Assembly: GCA_002427745.1 (NCBI GenBank)
Contig: DIYF01000090.1
Coordinates: forward strand, 7,210-51,103
DNA length: 43,894 bases
Reading direction: 5' to 3'
From: Roseivirga sp. UBA6061
Lineage (GTDB): Bacteria; Bacteroidota; Bacteroidia; Cytophagales; Cyclobacteriaceae
Under the pieces are notes generated by a model. It saw nothing but the letters and a program-made list of their open reading frames with translations. It made no database searches and was not told the origin of the DNA. Positions 1-10,300 of this stretch are shown one piece after another; within the stretch, counting starts at the first letter, position 1; every line of letters starts with the position of its first letter. A program made the translations under genes and the position numbers.

Positions 1-743
1 GGAAACTGGCTGCTTGACATCACGGATATCAATTTGTTTGAGATCAAAGTGAACCTGACGGCCGAGGCTGTGGACCTGGCCGGAAACCGCAGTGCCAAAA
101 GTGATGTCTTTGTATTGAAGCCCGATTTCACCGCCCCTGCGAAGCCTGTGATTACCGGCATCAGCGATGATACCGGAGCGAGTAATAGTGATGGTGTTAC
201 CAGTGACAGGAATATCACCATCAGTGGAACAGCCGAACCGAACTCTTCCGTAGAAGTATCTTCACAGTTCGGTCCTCTCAGAAGTACACAGACTGATGCC
301 GGTGGAAACTGGCTGCTTGACATCACGGATATCAACTTGTTTGAGATCAAAGTGAACCTGACGGCCGAGGCTGTTGACCTGGCTGGAAACCGCAGTACCA
401 AAAGTGATGTGTTTGTATTGACCCCTGATTTTACTGCCCCTGCGAAACCTGTGATTACCGGCATCAGTGATGATACCGGAGCGAGTAACAGCGATGGAGT
501 GACAAGCGATAAGAATATCATCATCAGTGGTACGGCAGAGGCGAACTCCAGTGTAGAGGTGTCCTCTCAATATGGTCCGCTGAGGAGTACCCGGGCTGAT
601 GCGAATGGAGACTGGTTGCTTGACATTACCGACATCAATCTGTTAGAGATCAAAGTGAAGCTGACGGCAGAAGCGGTTGATTTAGCCGGGAACCGCAGTG
701 TAAAGAGTGATGTATTTGTGCTGGCACCCGATTTTACAGCACC
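1..743 (+). repeat. Tandem 303-bp coding repeats (Ig modules)
   Basis: Units start at 1, 304 and 607, each opening with the codons for GNWLLDITDIN or GDWLLDITDIN. The first two units are almost identical in DNA, while the third has many synonymous changes and ends near 743, where the protein switches to another Ig type. The period of 303 bp equals 101 codons, so unit gain or loss keeps the frame. The array continues past the left edge. Confidence 0.9.
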
Positions 744-1305
744 GGGAGTGACTATTGATATTGCCAATGTTTCGGCTGCGGGTTATACCATCACAGCGCT
801 GTTTGATGAAGCAGTCAGTGGTTTGACTTTGGATGAGATATCAGTTACAGGAGGCAGTGCCGCTAATTTGGTTCAGAATGATCCGATGAGTTATTCCTTT
901 GTGGTAAGCCTCTCAGGAAGTACTGCCGATGTTAGTATCGGAGCGGGGGCTGCTCAGGACATAGCGGGCAATGATAATACTGCTTCCAATTCGTTGAGTT
1001 TAGGAACTCCCAATAGCGGAGCCAGAGAAGGATTCAACAGTTTGTCCAACCTATCGAAATCAGAACAGATAAAGCTATATCCCAATCCTGCCAGCACTGT
1101 GTTGACGATAGACCTGTCAGCGCTAAGTGCTGGGGAGGTAGATGTATTCCTGTATAATGCTTCTGGTAAGCCTGTTTTTTCAACAGAGGCCTATAAGGCA
1201 CGGACCCTGAAACTCGATGTTTCCAACTATCTGAGTGGAATGTATATCGTTCAGATATACGATGGTCAGCAAGTCATCAGAAAGAAGGTGATGGTAAGGA
1301 AGTAA
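1..1305 (+). CDS. Secreted Ig-repeat protein with T9SS type A sorting domain (5' end outside window)
   Basis: The reading frame is open from base 1, so the N-terminus and any signal peptide lie upstream of the window. The visible 434 residues begin with near-identical Ig-like modules of 101 residues, resembling bacterial Ig domains (Big_6-like; core around ISGTAEPNSSVEV and AEAVDLAGNRS). A different Ig-like module follows at about residues 245-330 (FDEAVSGLTLDEISVTGG), resembling the Big_12 family. The last roughly 80 residues, from LYPNPAS to KKVMVRK, are a typical T9SS type A C-terminal sorting domain, so the protein should be exported through the outer membrane and either anchored or released. 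Role inferred: surface adhesin or extracellular structural protein. No catalytic domain is visible in this part. The family assignment of the Ig modules is by eye; the sorting domain is secure. Confidence 0.88.
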   Translation, partial: GNWLLDITDINLFEIKVNLTAEAVDLAGNRSAKSDVFVLKPDFTAPAKPVITGISDDTGASNSDGVTSDRNITISGTAEPNSSVEVSSQFGPLRSTQTDAGGNWLLDITDINLFEIKVNLTAEAVDLAGNRSTKSDVFVLTPDFTAPAKPVITGISDDTGASNSDGVTSDKNIIISGTAEANSSVEVSSQYGPLRSTRADANGDWLLDITDINLLEIKVKLTAEAVDLAGNRSVKSDVFVLAPDFTAPGVTIDIANVSAAGYTITALFDEAVSGLTLDEISVTGGSAANLVQNDPMSYSFVVSLSGSTADVSIGAGAAQDIAGNDNTASNSLSLGTPNSGAREGFNSLSNLSKSEQIKLYPNPASTVLTIDLSALSAGEVDVFLYNASGKPVFSTEAYKARTLKLDVSNYLSGMYIVQIYDGQQVIRKKVMVRK

Positions 1306-1329
1306 AGGCTTTAAGACTCCAAAAAACGC

Positions 1330-1362
1330 AAAAAGCAGTATCCGGTGAGAGTACTGCTTTTT
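1330..1362. terminator. Bidirectional intrinsic terminator
   Basis: A perfect 11-bp inverted repeat, AAAAAGCAGTA at 1330-1340 and TACTGCTTTTT at 1352-1362, has an 11-nt loop. A-run and T-run flanks make it work in both directions, and it lies between the convergent Ig-repeat gene and the M3 peptidase gene. Confidence 0.85.
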
Positions 1363-1380
1363 GTATGGAGTAAGCTTCGT

Positions 1381-3417
1381 TTATGCTTCTAGCAGGCCGG
1401 CTCTTTTCAGCAGGGCTTTCACATCCGGTTCCTGACCTCTGAATCGTTTGTAGAGGGTCATAGGGTGTTCCGATCCTCCGGCTGAGAGTACGTTTTCCTT
1501 AAACTTATCCGCAATCTCCTTGTTGAAAATCCCCGCTTCCTGAAAATAAGCAAAGGCATCGGCATCCAGCACCTCGGCCCATTTGTAGCTGTAGTATCCC
1601 GCAGAATAACCGCCCTGGAAGATATGGGAAAAGGAGCAGCTCATATTGGTGCCGTCTACTGATGGCAAGACGCTGTTTTCTTCCAGTATGGCCTTTTCAA
1701 AGGCAGCCACATCTTCTACTTCACTATTGTCCTGACCATGCCAGGCCATATCCAGTTTACCAAAACCAAGCTGTCTCATGGTCTGATAGCCCTCCATAAA
1801 ATTCGCACTGTCTTTGATCTTCTGAATCAACTCTTCCGGTATGGCCTCTCCGGTTTCATAGTGCCTGGCAAACAGGTCCAGACACTCTTTTTCATAGCAC
1901 CAGTTTTCCAGTATCTGAGAAGGCAGTTCAACAAAGTCCCAGTAAACGCTGGTACCACTGAGGCTTTCATAGGTGCCGTTGGCCAGCATTCCGTGCAAGC
2001 CATGCCCGAACTCATGAAAAAGTGTGGTTACCTCATTGAAGGTAAGCAGGGAAGGCGTGGTAGCCGTGGACTTGGTAAAGTTGCATACATTGGAAATCAG
2101 GGGGCGGTGATCTCCGTTTTCATCCTTGTACTGTCCGGCAAAAGAGGTCATCCAGGCACCGGCTCTTTTTCCGGCACGAGGAAAGAAGTCGGCATAGAAA
2201 ATTGCCACCTCTTTGCCATCTGCATCAGTTACCTCATAGACGGTCACATCAGGGTGGTAGGTATCTATCTCTGTGTTCTCCTTAAAATTCAGCCCGAAGA
2301 GTTTATTGGCCGTTTTAAAAACACCGTCCACCACATTCTCAAGCTTAAAATATGGCTTGAGCAACTCATCGTCAATGGTATACTTTTCCTTCTTCAGCTT
2401 CTCGGAGTAATAACCGAAATCCCAACGCTGCAGGTCGGTCAGTCCATCAATCTTTTTGGCATAAGCTGCCACTTCCTGAACATCTCTTTCAGCCCCGGGC
2501 TTGCCGTATTTCTGAATCTCATCCAGGAAGTTCATTACTTTTTCCGGTGATTCTGCCATGCGCTCTTCTAATACAAAGTGTGCATGCGTTTCATAGCCCA
2601 GCAAACGGGCTCTTTCATTTCTCAGCCTTACTATCTGCTTTACAATCTCCTGGTTATCCAGTTCGTCTCCTTTGAACCCCTTAGACGAAAAAGCCAGGCT
2701 CAGCTCTTTGCGGAGCTCCCGATTGTCAGCATAGGTCATAAAGGGTACATAACTGGGATAATCCAGGGTGATCACCCATTTACCTTCATGTCCCTTTTCT
2801 TTGGCCGTCTGGGCTGCCATTTCCTTGGCATGTGCCGGAAGTCCCGCCAGATCGCTTTCATTTTCCAGCACCATGGCATATCGGTTGGTCTCGGCAAGCA
2901 CATGCTCACCGAACTCAAGCGAGAGTTTGGAAAGCCTGATGTCAATTTCTCTGAGTTGTGCTTTCTGGTCATCGTTTAACAGAGCTCCGTTTCTTACAAA
3001 GCCTTTATAGCTTTTATTAAGCAGCATTTGCTGCTCAGCGCTCAACGTTTCCTGATCCGTTGTATCAAAAGCAGCTTTAACTCTCTCAAACAACTGCTCA
3101 TTCAATAAGATATCATTGGAGAACTCACTCAGAAGAGGAGAAACATCCCTTGCAATGGCCTGAAGCTCGTCACTTGTTTCTGCTGAATTGAGGTTGAAAA
3201 AAACAGAGGAGGCACGATCAAGCAGTTGACCACTGCGCTCCAGCGCCTCTATGGTATTGGCAAAGCTGGCCGGTTCTTTTTGCTCAGTAATCACAGCGAT
3301 TTCAGCTTTTGCCGAAGTAATCAGCTCCTTTATGGCAGGAAGAAAGTGTTCGTTTTTTATCTGGCTGAATGGTGGTGTCTGAAATGGAGTATCAGGTATG
3401 GAAAGTAATGGATTCAT
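1381..3417 (-). CDS. M3 family zinc oligopeptidase (peptidyl-dipeptidase Dcp / oligopeptidase A type)
   Basis: This is a zinc metallopeptidase that degrades short peptides, probably in the cytoplasm because no signal peptide is seen. With the chosen start it has 678 residues, the normal length for the Dcp/OpdA group. The zinc motif HEFGH is at about residues 468-472, and the third ligand is the Glu of DFVELPSQ near 497. The C-terminal GGYSAGYYSYKWAEVLDADAF block is typical of the family and shows the enzyme is complete. The frame is open ten codons further up to an ATG at 3447, but the ATG at 3417 gives the family-like start MNPLLSIPDTPF and is preferred. It is convergent with the Ig-repeat gene and appears monocistronic. 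Dcp and OpdA specificities cannot be separated here. Confidence 0.95.
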   Translation of the reverse strand: MNPLLSIPDTPFQTPPFSQIKNEHFLPAIKELITSAKAEIAVITEQKEPASFANTIEALERSGQLLDRASSVFFNLNSAETSDELQAIARDVSPLLSEFSNDILLNEQLFERVKAAFDTTDQETLSAEQQMLLNKSYKGFVRNGALLNDDQKAQLREIDIRLSKLSLEFGEHVLAETNRYAMVLENESDLAGLPAHAKEMAAQTAKEKGHEGKWVITLDYPSYVPFMTYADNRELRKELSLAFSSKGFKGDELDNQEIVKQIVRLRNERARLLGYETHAHFVLEERMAESPEKVMNFLDEIQKYGKPGAERDVQEVAAYAKKIDGLTDLQRWDFGYYSEKLKKEKYTIDDELLKPYFKLENVVDGVFKTANKLFGLNFKENTEIDTYHPDVTVYEVTDADGKEVAIFYADFFPRAGKRAGAWMTSFAGQYKDENGDHRPLISNVCNFTKSTATTPSLLTFNEVTTLFHEFGHGLHGMLANGTYESLSGTSVYWDFVELPSQILENWCYEKECLDLFARHYETGEAIPEELIQKIKDSANFMEGYQTMRQLGFGKLDMAWHGQDNSEVEDVAAFEKAILEENSVLPSVDGTNMSCSFSHIFQGGYSAGYYSYKWAEVLDADAFAYFQEAGIFNKEIADKFKENVLSAGGSEHPMTLYKRFRGQEPDVKALLKRAGLLEA

Positions 3418-3844
3418 ATTCGCTTTTAGTTCAAATAAGGGACGCAATTATAGGTACTTATGTTTTGAAATTCATCCATCTCTTTATCGATTTTCAGAAT
3501 GATATCCTGTATGAGGCGATTTAAATTCCCACACTGCCAGAATGAACGAACCAAGAGGTATGGGTAGTTATCATTATAAATTTTCCACTATCGGACAGAA
3601 GTATTGTGTTGAAAAAATAAATGTTTCTACATGCAATGGTGGGGTAAGCACCTGGTGAGGGAGTAGATATAGCATACGCCACGAAATACACTACGCCACA
3701 AGTGACTGGTAAAAAACTGTGCCAGGTGCTTCTGAAGTGCAAAAAACAGTACACTAAGACAGCCATTTGTTTGCCCTGTGTATAGTGTGGTATAGTGAGG
3801 GGAAAAGTGATTTACCCTCGGGTTTCGCCAAATACACAGTTGTT
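3418..3844. other. Long noncoding upstream region with inverted and direct repeats
   Basis: About 430 bp between divergent genes hold no convincing ORF. AAGCACCTGG at 3646-3655 and CCAGGTGCTT at 3722-3731 form a perfect 10-bp inverted repeat 66 bp apart. Between them TACGCCAC occurs twice (3675-3682 and 3692-3699, 17-bp period). TATAGTG occurs at 3781-3787 and 3791-3797. The region should carry promoters for the M3 gene and the first solenoid gene, but no clean TAnnTTTG box was found. Confidence 0.5.
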
Positions 3845-6800
3845 GTGAATACACAGGGTAAGTTGATACGAAAGATTGGATTAGTACTACAGTTGACTGT
3901 AGCCTTCTCTTGTGTGGTAAATGCCCAGGCTGTATTTGAAAGCAATGTAAGTGGAGGAGCCGGTGACTGGGATGATGCCGGAAGCTGGACAAGAATCAGT
4001 GGGACAGATGGAGATGATATTCCTGATGCCGATGATGATGTAACCATCCTGGCCGGTGACGAAATTGATCTGGCAACCGCCACTACTAATGTGGATGATC
4101 TTACCATAGCCGGTACCCTGGATATTGCCGGAAATAACAGAACTATTAATGTAGGAGGAAACCTGGTGATGTCGGGTACCAGTGCCATTACAGGAAACAA
4201 TGATTCCCGAACAGTCAATGTTACCGGTACATTTGATGTAAGCACGGGCGCATCTGCTACTGTCAATGGTCAGACCTTCGATGTTACCGGAGATACCACC
4301 ATTGACGGAACGCTGACTTTTGGAAACAACAGAGGAAATAAGTCCTTCAGTAATATTACCATCTCTTCCACCGGAAACTGGAATAATACCGTTCGGGAGA
4401 GTTTTACCATTTCCGGCAACTGGACCAACAATGGTAGTTTTACAGCATGCTCTAATCAAAATTGCGACTATGAATTCACCAGTACCTCAGGCACTTTCAG
4501 CGGTAGTGCGTCAAGCACTTTCACTGATATTGTAATCAATGGCTCTGCCAGTTATACCAATACAGGTACGCTGGCCGTATCAGACGAAATCAGAGGAACC
4601 GGAACCTATATCAACGGCAACGGATCCTCACTGGAGCTTCAGGGAGCAGGTCCCTTCGGTACGTCTACGTTTACTGTGTCCACCAATACCAATACGGTGA
4701 CCTATGCAGGCGGAAGCAACCCTACCATAGTGGCTACTACCTATCATGATCTGGTGATCAACAAAAGCGGAGGTACCGCATCCAATTCCGGAACGGTGAC
4801 TGCGAACAATGATATGACCATGAGTGGAGGAACCCTCGATGTAGACGCTGCCATCAATGTGAGCAACGACCTGACTGTAACAGGTGGCCGGATGGACGTA
4901 AATGCAGCTACCCTGACAGTTTCCAGAGACATTGCCGTTTCCGCAGGTGAAATTACCCCGACCAATACCAGTTCGGTGATCAATGTAACCAGAGACTTCC
5001 TTTTATCAGGTACAGGTATTTATGACCACAATGATGGCGATGTGAACATTACAGGAGATTTGACTGTGACCGGGGGCACCCTGACCATGAATGAAAGTAC
5101 TCTGACCAGTACACTGGATATGGATGATTTCACGGTGGCAACAGGTTCAGTGACTCTGTCAGAAGGTACGGTTACAGTAGGGAATGCCAATGGACTGGTG
5201 GTAAGCAGTGGCTCTTTCAGAATAAACGGAGCCAATGTGACCGCGGACGTGTATGATGTCAACGGAGGGACTAATGATCTGGACGGAGGGAGTCTGGTGG
5301 TGACTACCCTGGATATCGAGAGCGGAAATGCCGCTACGGTCAGTAGCATTACGCTGACAGTTTCCGGCACAACCACCGTCAATGGAACACTCAATTTCGA
5401 TAATGGTTCTACAGTCAACACCCTGAATGATATTGTTGTGGCATCAGGCGGGGTCTGGAATGTTACGGCTGGTACAGACTTTACGATAAACGGTAATATC
5501 ACGCACAACGGAACCAGCTGGACCGGCTGCAGTTCGAATGGTTGTGATTATACGCTCACCAGTACCACAGGCACCATAAGTGGCAGTGGGGCAATCAGCG
5601 TTTCGGACTTAATCATCAATGGGTCTGCCAGCTATACCAATAGTGCCTCTTTGACCGTTACCGACAGGATAACAGGTACAGGGGCATTTATCAATGGTAT
5701 GGATGCTTCCCTTTCTTACTCAGGTAACAATTCAAGCGGGACTAATTTTGACATTACCAGCTTTACCGCCTCTGCTACGGGTAATACGGTTACCTATAGT
5801 CGTACTGGTGATATGCAGCTACGCACTACGACTGATACTGACAACAATTACCACAATCTTGTCATCAGCACCGGGGCTGTCGGAAATGATGTGACGCTGG
5901 CTGGTAATATCACTGTGGATAATCAGCTGACACTGACTGTGGGGGATATTATCCTGGATACGAATCGCCTGACCCTGGAAGACGGAGCTACAATTTCTGG
6001 CGGAGATGCCGATAGCTTTATCCGTATCAACAGCACTGGAGTTGTCAGGCAAAATTACTCCTCCTCAGGGGCTACGTTGTCTTTCCCTATAGGAGATAAC
6101 GGAGACTTTTCTCCCATAACTGCTTTTACCCTTACCCAGGGCACTTTTGGAGCCGGTGCTTTTGTGGAGTTTGATATCACCGATGCTGATCACCCCAACA
6201 GAGATACTGACAATACAGGTGCCGGGGGAGATGATGATGGTACGGCTGCAACGGCCTTTATCAGTCGTTACTGGACGTTAACGGGGAATGCGATCACCAA
6301 TGAAAGGTTCAATGCCACCTATCAGTATGTGGATGCAGACATAACGGGAACAGAGGCTAATATGGTCGCAACACTTTACAGAGGACTGACTTCACCTGCT
6401 ATCGATGACTGGCTGGTAGCCGGTATGGTCACTGCCGGTACCAATACAGTCACCCTGACAGGTGGAGATAACTTCGGGGATCTTTACGCCATGGACGACA
6501 CGCTTGACCGGTTGCCTATCGTGCTGCTTTCTTTCGAGGCAGAAGTGACAGAAGACAAGGTGGAGCTGCATTGGGTAACTCTCACAGAAGAGAATAACGC
6601 CTTTTTTACCATCGAAAGATCTGCCGATGGGGTGGAGTTTGATCCCATCTTGTTTTTAGACGGTGCCGGTGATAGTAATAAAATCAACAGATATTCAATT
6701 ACGGATGATGCTCCTTTGAACGGCAGATTCTATTATCGCCTCAAACAAACAGATTTCAACGGACTCTTCAGCTATTCGGAGGTCATTTCAGTTGAAGTGG

Positions 6801-7066
6801 AAAAAGAGTTCAACGCACCTCATTTGAGCTTACACAATAACCCTGCTCAGCGGGGAGAAACCGTTAGTATTATCAGGCAGAATCGTATCAGGCAATCCCT
6901 TATAATCAGGAATATTAGCGGACAGGTTGTATTCAACCTGGAGTTAAAGGCTACAGATGAGCTCAAGGTACCTCTGGAAATCGATCAGAAATTTAATGCC
7001 GGAGTTTATCTGGTCTCCCTGATTCAGGAGGGCATGATATCTACCAGAAAACTGATCATAAGGTAG
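3845..7066 (+). CDS. Giant secreted beta-solenoid-like protein with T9SS sorting domain, paralog 1
   Basis: A protein of about 1070 residues, rich in Thr, Ser, Gly, Asn and Asp, made of short repeating strands such as NVGGNLVMSG and LTVTGGTLTMN, which suggest a right-handed beta-helix or solenoid. Two internal modules of roughly 130 residues resemble each other, each with a paired Cys motif (ACSNQNC near base 4447, GCSSNGC near 5524). A conserved block follows (FDITDADHPN, DDGTAATAFISRYWTLTGN), then a fibronectin-like segment starting LPIVLLSFEAE, and a T9SS type A domain ending STRKLIIR. The frame is open to an ATG at 3767, but that would leave the signal peptide (RKIGLVLQLTVAFSCVVNAQA) internal. 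A GTG at 3845 or a TTG at 3863 places it at the N-terminus; 3845 is chosen tentatively. Function is unknown; a cell-surface or matrix role is inferred. Confidence 0.85.
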   Translation: MNTQGKLIRKIGLVLQLTVAFSCVVNAQAVFESNVSGGAGDWDDAGSWTRISGTDGDDIPDADDDVTILAGDEIDLATATTNVDDLTIAGTLDIAGNNRTINVGGNLVMSGTSAITGNNDSRTVNVTGTFDVSTGASATVNGQTFDVTGDTTIDGTLTFGNNRGNKSFSNITISSTGNWNNTVRESFTISGNWTNNGSFTACSNQNCDYEFTSTSGTFSGSASSTFTDIVINGSASYTNTGTLAVSDEIRGTGTYINGNGSSLELQGAGPFGTSTFTVSTNTNTVTYAGGSNPTIVATTYHDLVINKSGGTASNSGTVTANNDMTMSGGTLDVDAAINVSNDLTVTGGRMDVNAATLTVSRDIAVSAGEITPTNTSSVINVTRDFLLSGTGIYDHNDGDVNITGDLTVTGGTLTMNESTLTSTLDMDDFTVATGSVTLSEGTVTVGNANGLVVSSGSFRINGANVTADVYDVNGGTNDLDGGSLVVTTLDIESGNAATVSSITLTVSGTTTVNGTLNFDNGSTVNTLNDIVVASGGVWNVTAGTDFTINGNITHNGTSWTGCSSNGCDYTLTSTTGTISGSGAISVSDLIINGSASYTNSASLTVTDRITGTGAFINGMDASLSYSGNNSSGTNFDITSFTASATGNTVTYSRTGDMQLRTTTDTDNNYHNLVISTGAVGNDVTLAGNITVDNQLTLTVGDIILDTNRLTLEDGATISGGDADSFIRINSTGVVRQNYSSSGATLSFPIGDNGDFSPITAFTLTQGTFGAGAFVEFDITDADHPNRDTDNTGAGGDDDGTAATAFISRYWTLTGNAITNERFNATYQYVDADITGTEANMVATLYRGLTSPAIDDWLVAGMVTAGTNTVTLTGGDNFGDLYAMDDTLDRLPIVLLSFEAEVTEDKVELHWVTLTEENNAFFTIERSADGVEFDPILFLDGAGDSNKINRYSITDDAPLNGRFYYRLKQTDFNGLFSYSEVISVEVEKEFNAPHLSLHNNPAQRGETVSIIRQNRIRQSLIIRNISGQVVFNLELKATDELKVPLEIDQKFNAGVYLVSLIQEGMISTRKLIIR

Positions 7067-7171
7067 GCTCCGTTTTCCCTGCTAAGCCCTCTCAAATCTG
7101 CCTTGAAATTTCTCCGGTGTTAACTTTATGTTATTTAAACGTATATATGACATTTTTTTTGTTGAAGATGT

Positions 7172-7179
7172 TACATTTG
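7172..7179 (+). promoter_or_regulatory. Possible -7 element of a Bacteroidota promoter
   Basis: TACATTTG matches the TAnnTTTG consensus exactly in the 235-bp gap before the second solenoid gene. No TTTG lies at the expected spacing upstream (the nearest, 7158-7161, is only 10 bp away), and the leader would be about 115 nt. Weak support. Confidence 0.25.
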
Positions 7180-7301
7180 CAGCGTTTTTTGAGGTGTGTC
7201 GTATTCGTTAAAAATGTGTGTAAAAGGCGGATTTTTATATCACAAAAGAAATAAGCAGGCTCACTTCCTCTTTTGAGTAACCTAAACTTAGTGGCAGAAA
7301 G

Positions 7302-10300
7302 ATGAGGTACATTTTGTGCTTTATTCTTTTGATGTGTGTACAATTTGTTTCTCAGGGACAGGCGGTCTTTCAGAGCAATACATCAAATGGAAATTGGAAC
7401 ACGTCAGGAAGCTGGAGTCTGCAAAGTGGCTCAGATGCAGACGGTATTCCTGATAGTGATGATGATGTGACTATTGCAAGTGGTCATACCATTAACATAT
7501 TGGCGGCAGCAGCCTGTAGCGACCTGAGCTTTACAGGTGGGAATCTGAGTTTTAACAGTGATCAGACCCTGAGTGTGGGAGGAGATATGAGTGTGTCCGT
7601 TTCTTCTGGCATCTCGGGCTATTCTAATGGTCACATACTTCAGGTTTCAGGCGGGCTAAGTGTCAGCAGTGGCATTACGTTTTCTGTAGGGTCGATTCGC
7701 TTCGAGGTTTCAGGGGCTACCACCGTGAACGGGGCCCTGAACGTTTCGGGTTTCGGTCAGAGCCGGAGTTTCGGTGACCTGACGATCAACTCGGGAGGTT
7801 CTATGACCTGCAGTGGGGCAGATGCCTATTCGTTCACCGGTGACTTAGCCAATAATGGCACTTTTACAGCTACCTCTTTTGGTACAACCTTCACCTTTAC
7901 CGGCAGCTCCAATACCATATCGGGTTCGGGTCAGCTGAGCTTTTTTGATGCTACTTTCGATTCACCGGCTTCATATACCAATACCGGCAATATGCAGATA
8001 CGTTCCTCCTTGTCGGGTACCGGCAGTTTTACCAACGGAAATGGCGGTCAGCTGGAACTTCAAAATGGAGGACCTTTCAGTGTCTCGACTTTTAATGCCT
8101 CAGCCACAGGTAACACGATTACTTATACCGGTTATGGCGATCCTACGGCTTTTTCAGGAAACTACTACAACCTTGTTCTGAACAAGTCGAGCGGTAGCCT
8201 GAGTTTTGGCAGCAGCCTTACGGTTTCGAATGATCTGACGATTCAGGCGGGAATTGTTCAGGTAGGAGCTGTCACACTGAATGTCGGCAATGATCTGAGT
8301 ATCTCAGGAGGGGAATTTACACCAGATAATGCTTCTGCCGTAGTGAATATAAGCGGAGGCCTGAGCATGTCAGATGGTGAGTACGATCATAACAATGGAG
8401 ATGTCAATATCACCGGAAGTATTGACCTGACGGGAGGGACCCTCAATATGGATGGAGCCTCCTCAACAGTTGACTCGGCCGGTCTCACCGCAACTAATGC
8501 GGCTTTGACCCTGAATGATGGCAGCCTGACGCTGACGGGTGCTTTCACGATAAACTCAGGGACAACATTTTCTAATCCCGGTACGGATATTACAGCCGGA
8601 GGTGCCTTTACACTGAATGACGGAACAGCTGCCTTTGCTGCCGGGAGTCTCAGCGCTGATGGCCTTACGATTGCGGCTTCCAAAGAGCTCACGATCACCA
8701 ATGCTTCCCTGACCAATACCGGAAGCACAAACGTCAATGGTACCCTTACCTTTAATGGTACGGGTGGCACTAAGTCGCTGGCCGATGTGGTGGTGAACTC
8801 GGGAGGCTCCTGGACGGTGACACAAAATGAAGACTTTGCCATTAGCGGAGATGTAACCAGTGACGGTACTTTTACTGGATGCCCGGCCTATGGCAACTGT
8901 AACTATACTCTATCCAAGGCCAGTGGTTCCATCTCAGGTTCCGGTACTGTGGCCATGCGGGATATTATCATCAATAGCCCCAATACTTATACGAACACCA
9001 CCAGTCTTACTGTAGCCAACACGATTACCGGCACAGGCACTTTGGTGAATGGTAACGGAGGTGCTTTGACCTATGAGGGCGACAATAGCAGTGGGGGGAA
9101 TTTTACAATTACCAATTTCACCGCTTCTGCTACTAACAACACGGTTACTTACAGTCGCAACGGAAATCAGCAGATCCGAGCCACTACCAGCAGCGATAAC
9201 GACTATTACAATGTGGTGATCAATATGTCTGCCGCTACCAATGATGTCACTTTGGCCGCAGATATCACCATAAACAATCAGCTGACACTGACATTAGGAG
9301 ACCTCGTATTATCGACCAATCGACTTACTATGGCTGACGGAGCTACTATTTCAGGGGGGACTAGTAATAGCTTTATCCGTATCAACAGCACGGGAGTGGT
9401 AAGGCAAAACTATTCTGCTTCCGGAGCTACTCTGGCTTTTCCTATCGGAGACGGGACCAATTTCTCTCCCATAACTGCTTTTACCCTGACTGATGGTACT
9501 TTCGGAGCTGGTGCCTATGTCGAATTTGATATTACCGATGCCGATCACCCCAACAAAGACACCGATAACACCGGGTCAGGAGGAGATGATGATGGTACTG
9601 CGGCAACAGCCTTTATCAGCCGTTACTGGACGTTGACCGGGAATGCCATTACAAACGAAAAATTTGATGCTACCTATCAGTACATCGATGATGACATTAC
9701 AGGAACGGAAGCAAATATGGTGGCAGCTTTGTACCGGGGACTGACTTCACCTGCGATTGATGACTGGCTCTCAGCAGGAATGGTCACCGCAGGTGCTAAT
9801 ACTGTGAGTTTAACAGGCGGGGATAACTTTGGCGATCTCTACGCGATGGACGATACCATGGAACGGCTGCCCATTGTGCTTATTTCTTTTGAGGCTGAGG
9901 CCTTATATGGCAGAGTAGAGTTAAAATGGACTACCGGCAGCGAGGAAAGCAATGCCTTTTTTACAATTGAGAGATCTCCCAATGGCCGCGATTTTGAACC
10001 TGTTTTATTTGTAAACGGAGCCGGAGACAGCAAAACGTTTATCAAGTATACAGCCACAGATATGAACCCTGAGAAGGGATTAATGTACTACCGACTGAAG
10101 CAGACAGATTTTAATGGTACTTTCTCTTACTCTGAGCTGGTTTCTGTGTTTAATGCTCTATCCAATATTCAACCTGACTTTGTCATTCAGGGCAATCCAC
10201 TGACGAGGGGAGAGCGACTCATTATCAACCGAAATCTCAGGGGAGAAGGCCAGCTCATGATCCTGGGAATGGATGCTGAGAAGCTGCAGGATTATCAGAT

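Noticed and set aside
1738..2550. 270-residue plus-strand ORF inside the M3 peptidase gene
   Set aside because: It is antisense to a complete, motif-bearing enzyme and shows no domain, signal peptide or natural composition.
3767..3844. N-terminal extension of the first solenoid protein from the ATG at 3767
   Set aside because: It would bury the signal peptide more than 30 residues in; later GTG or TTG starts fit a secreted protein better, though the ATG is not excluded.
3521..3992. Overlapping minus-strand ORFs of 81 and 121 residues near the start of the first solenoid gene
   Set aside because: Their sequence is low in plausibility (many Cys, Ser, Tyr, His), they overlap the solenoid start, and no initiation signals support them.
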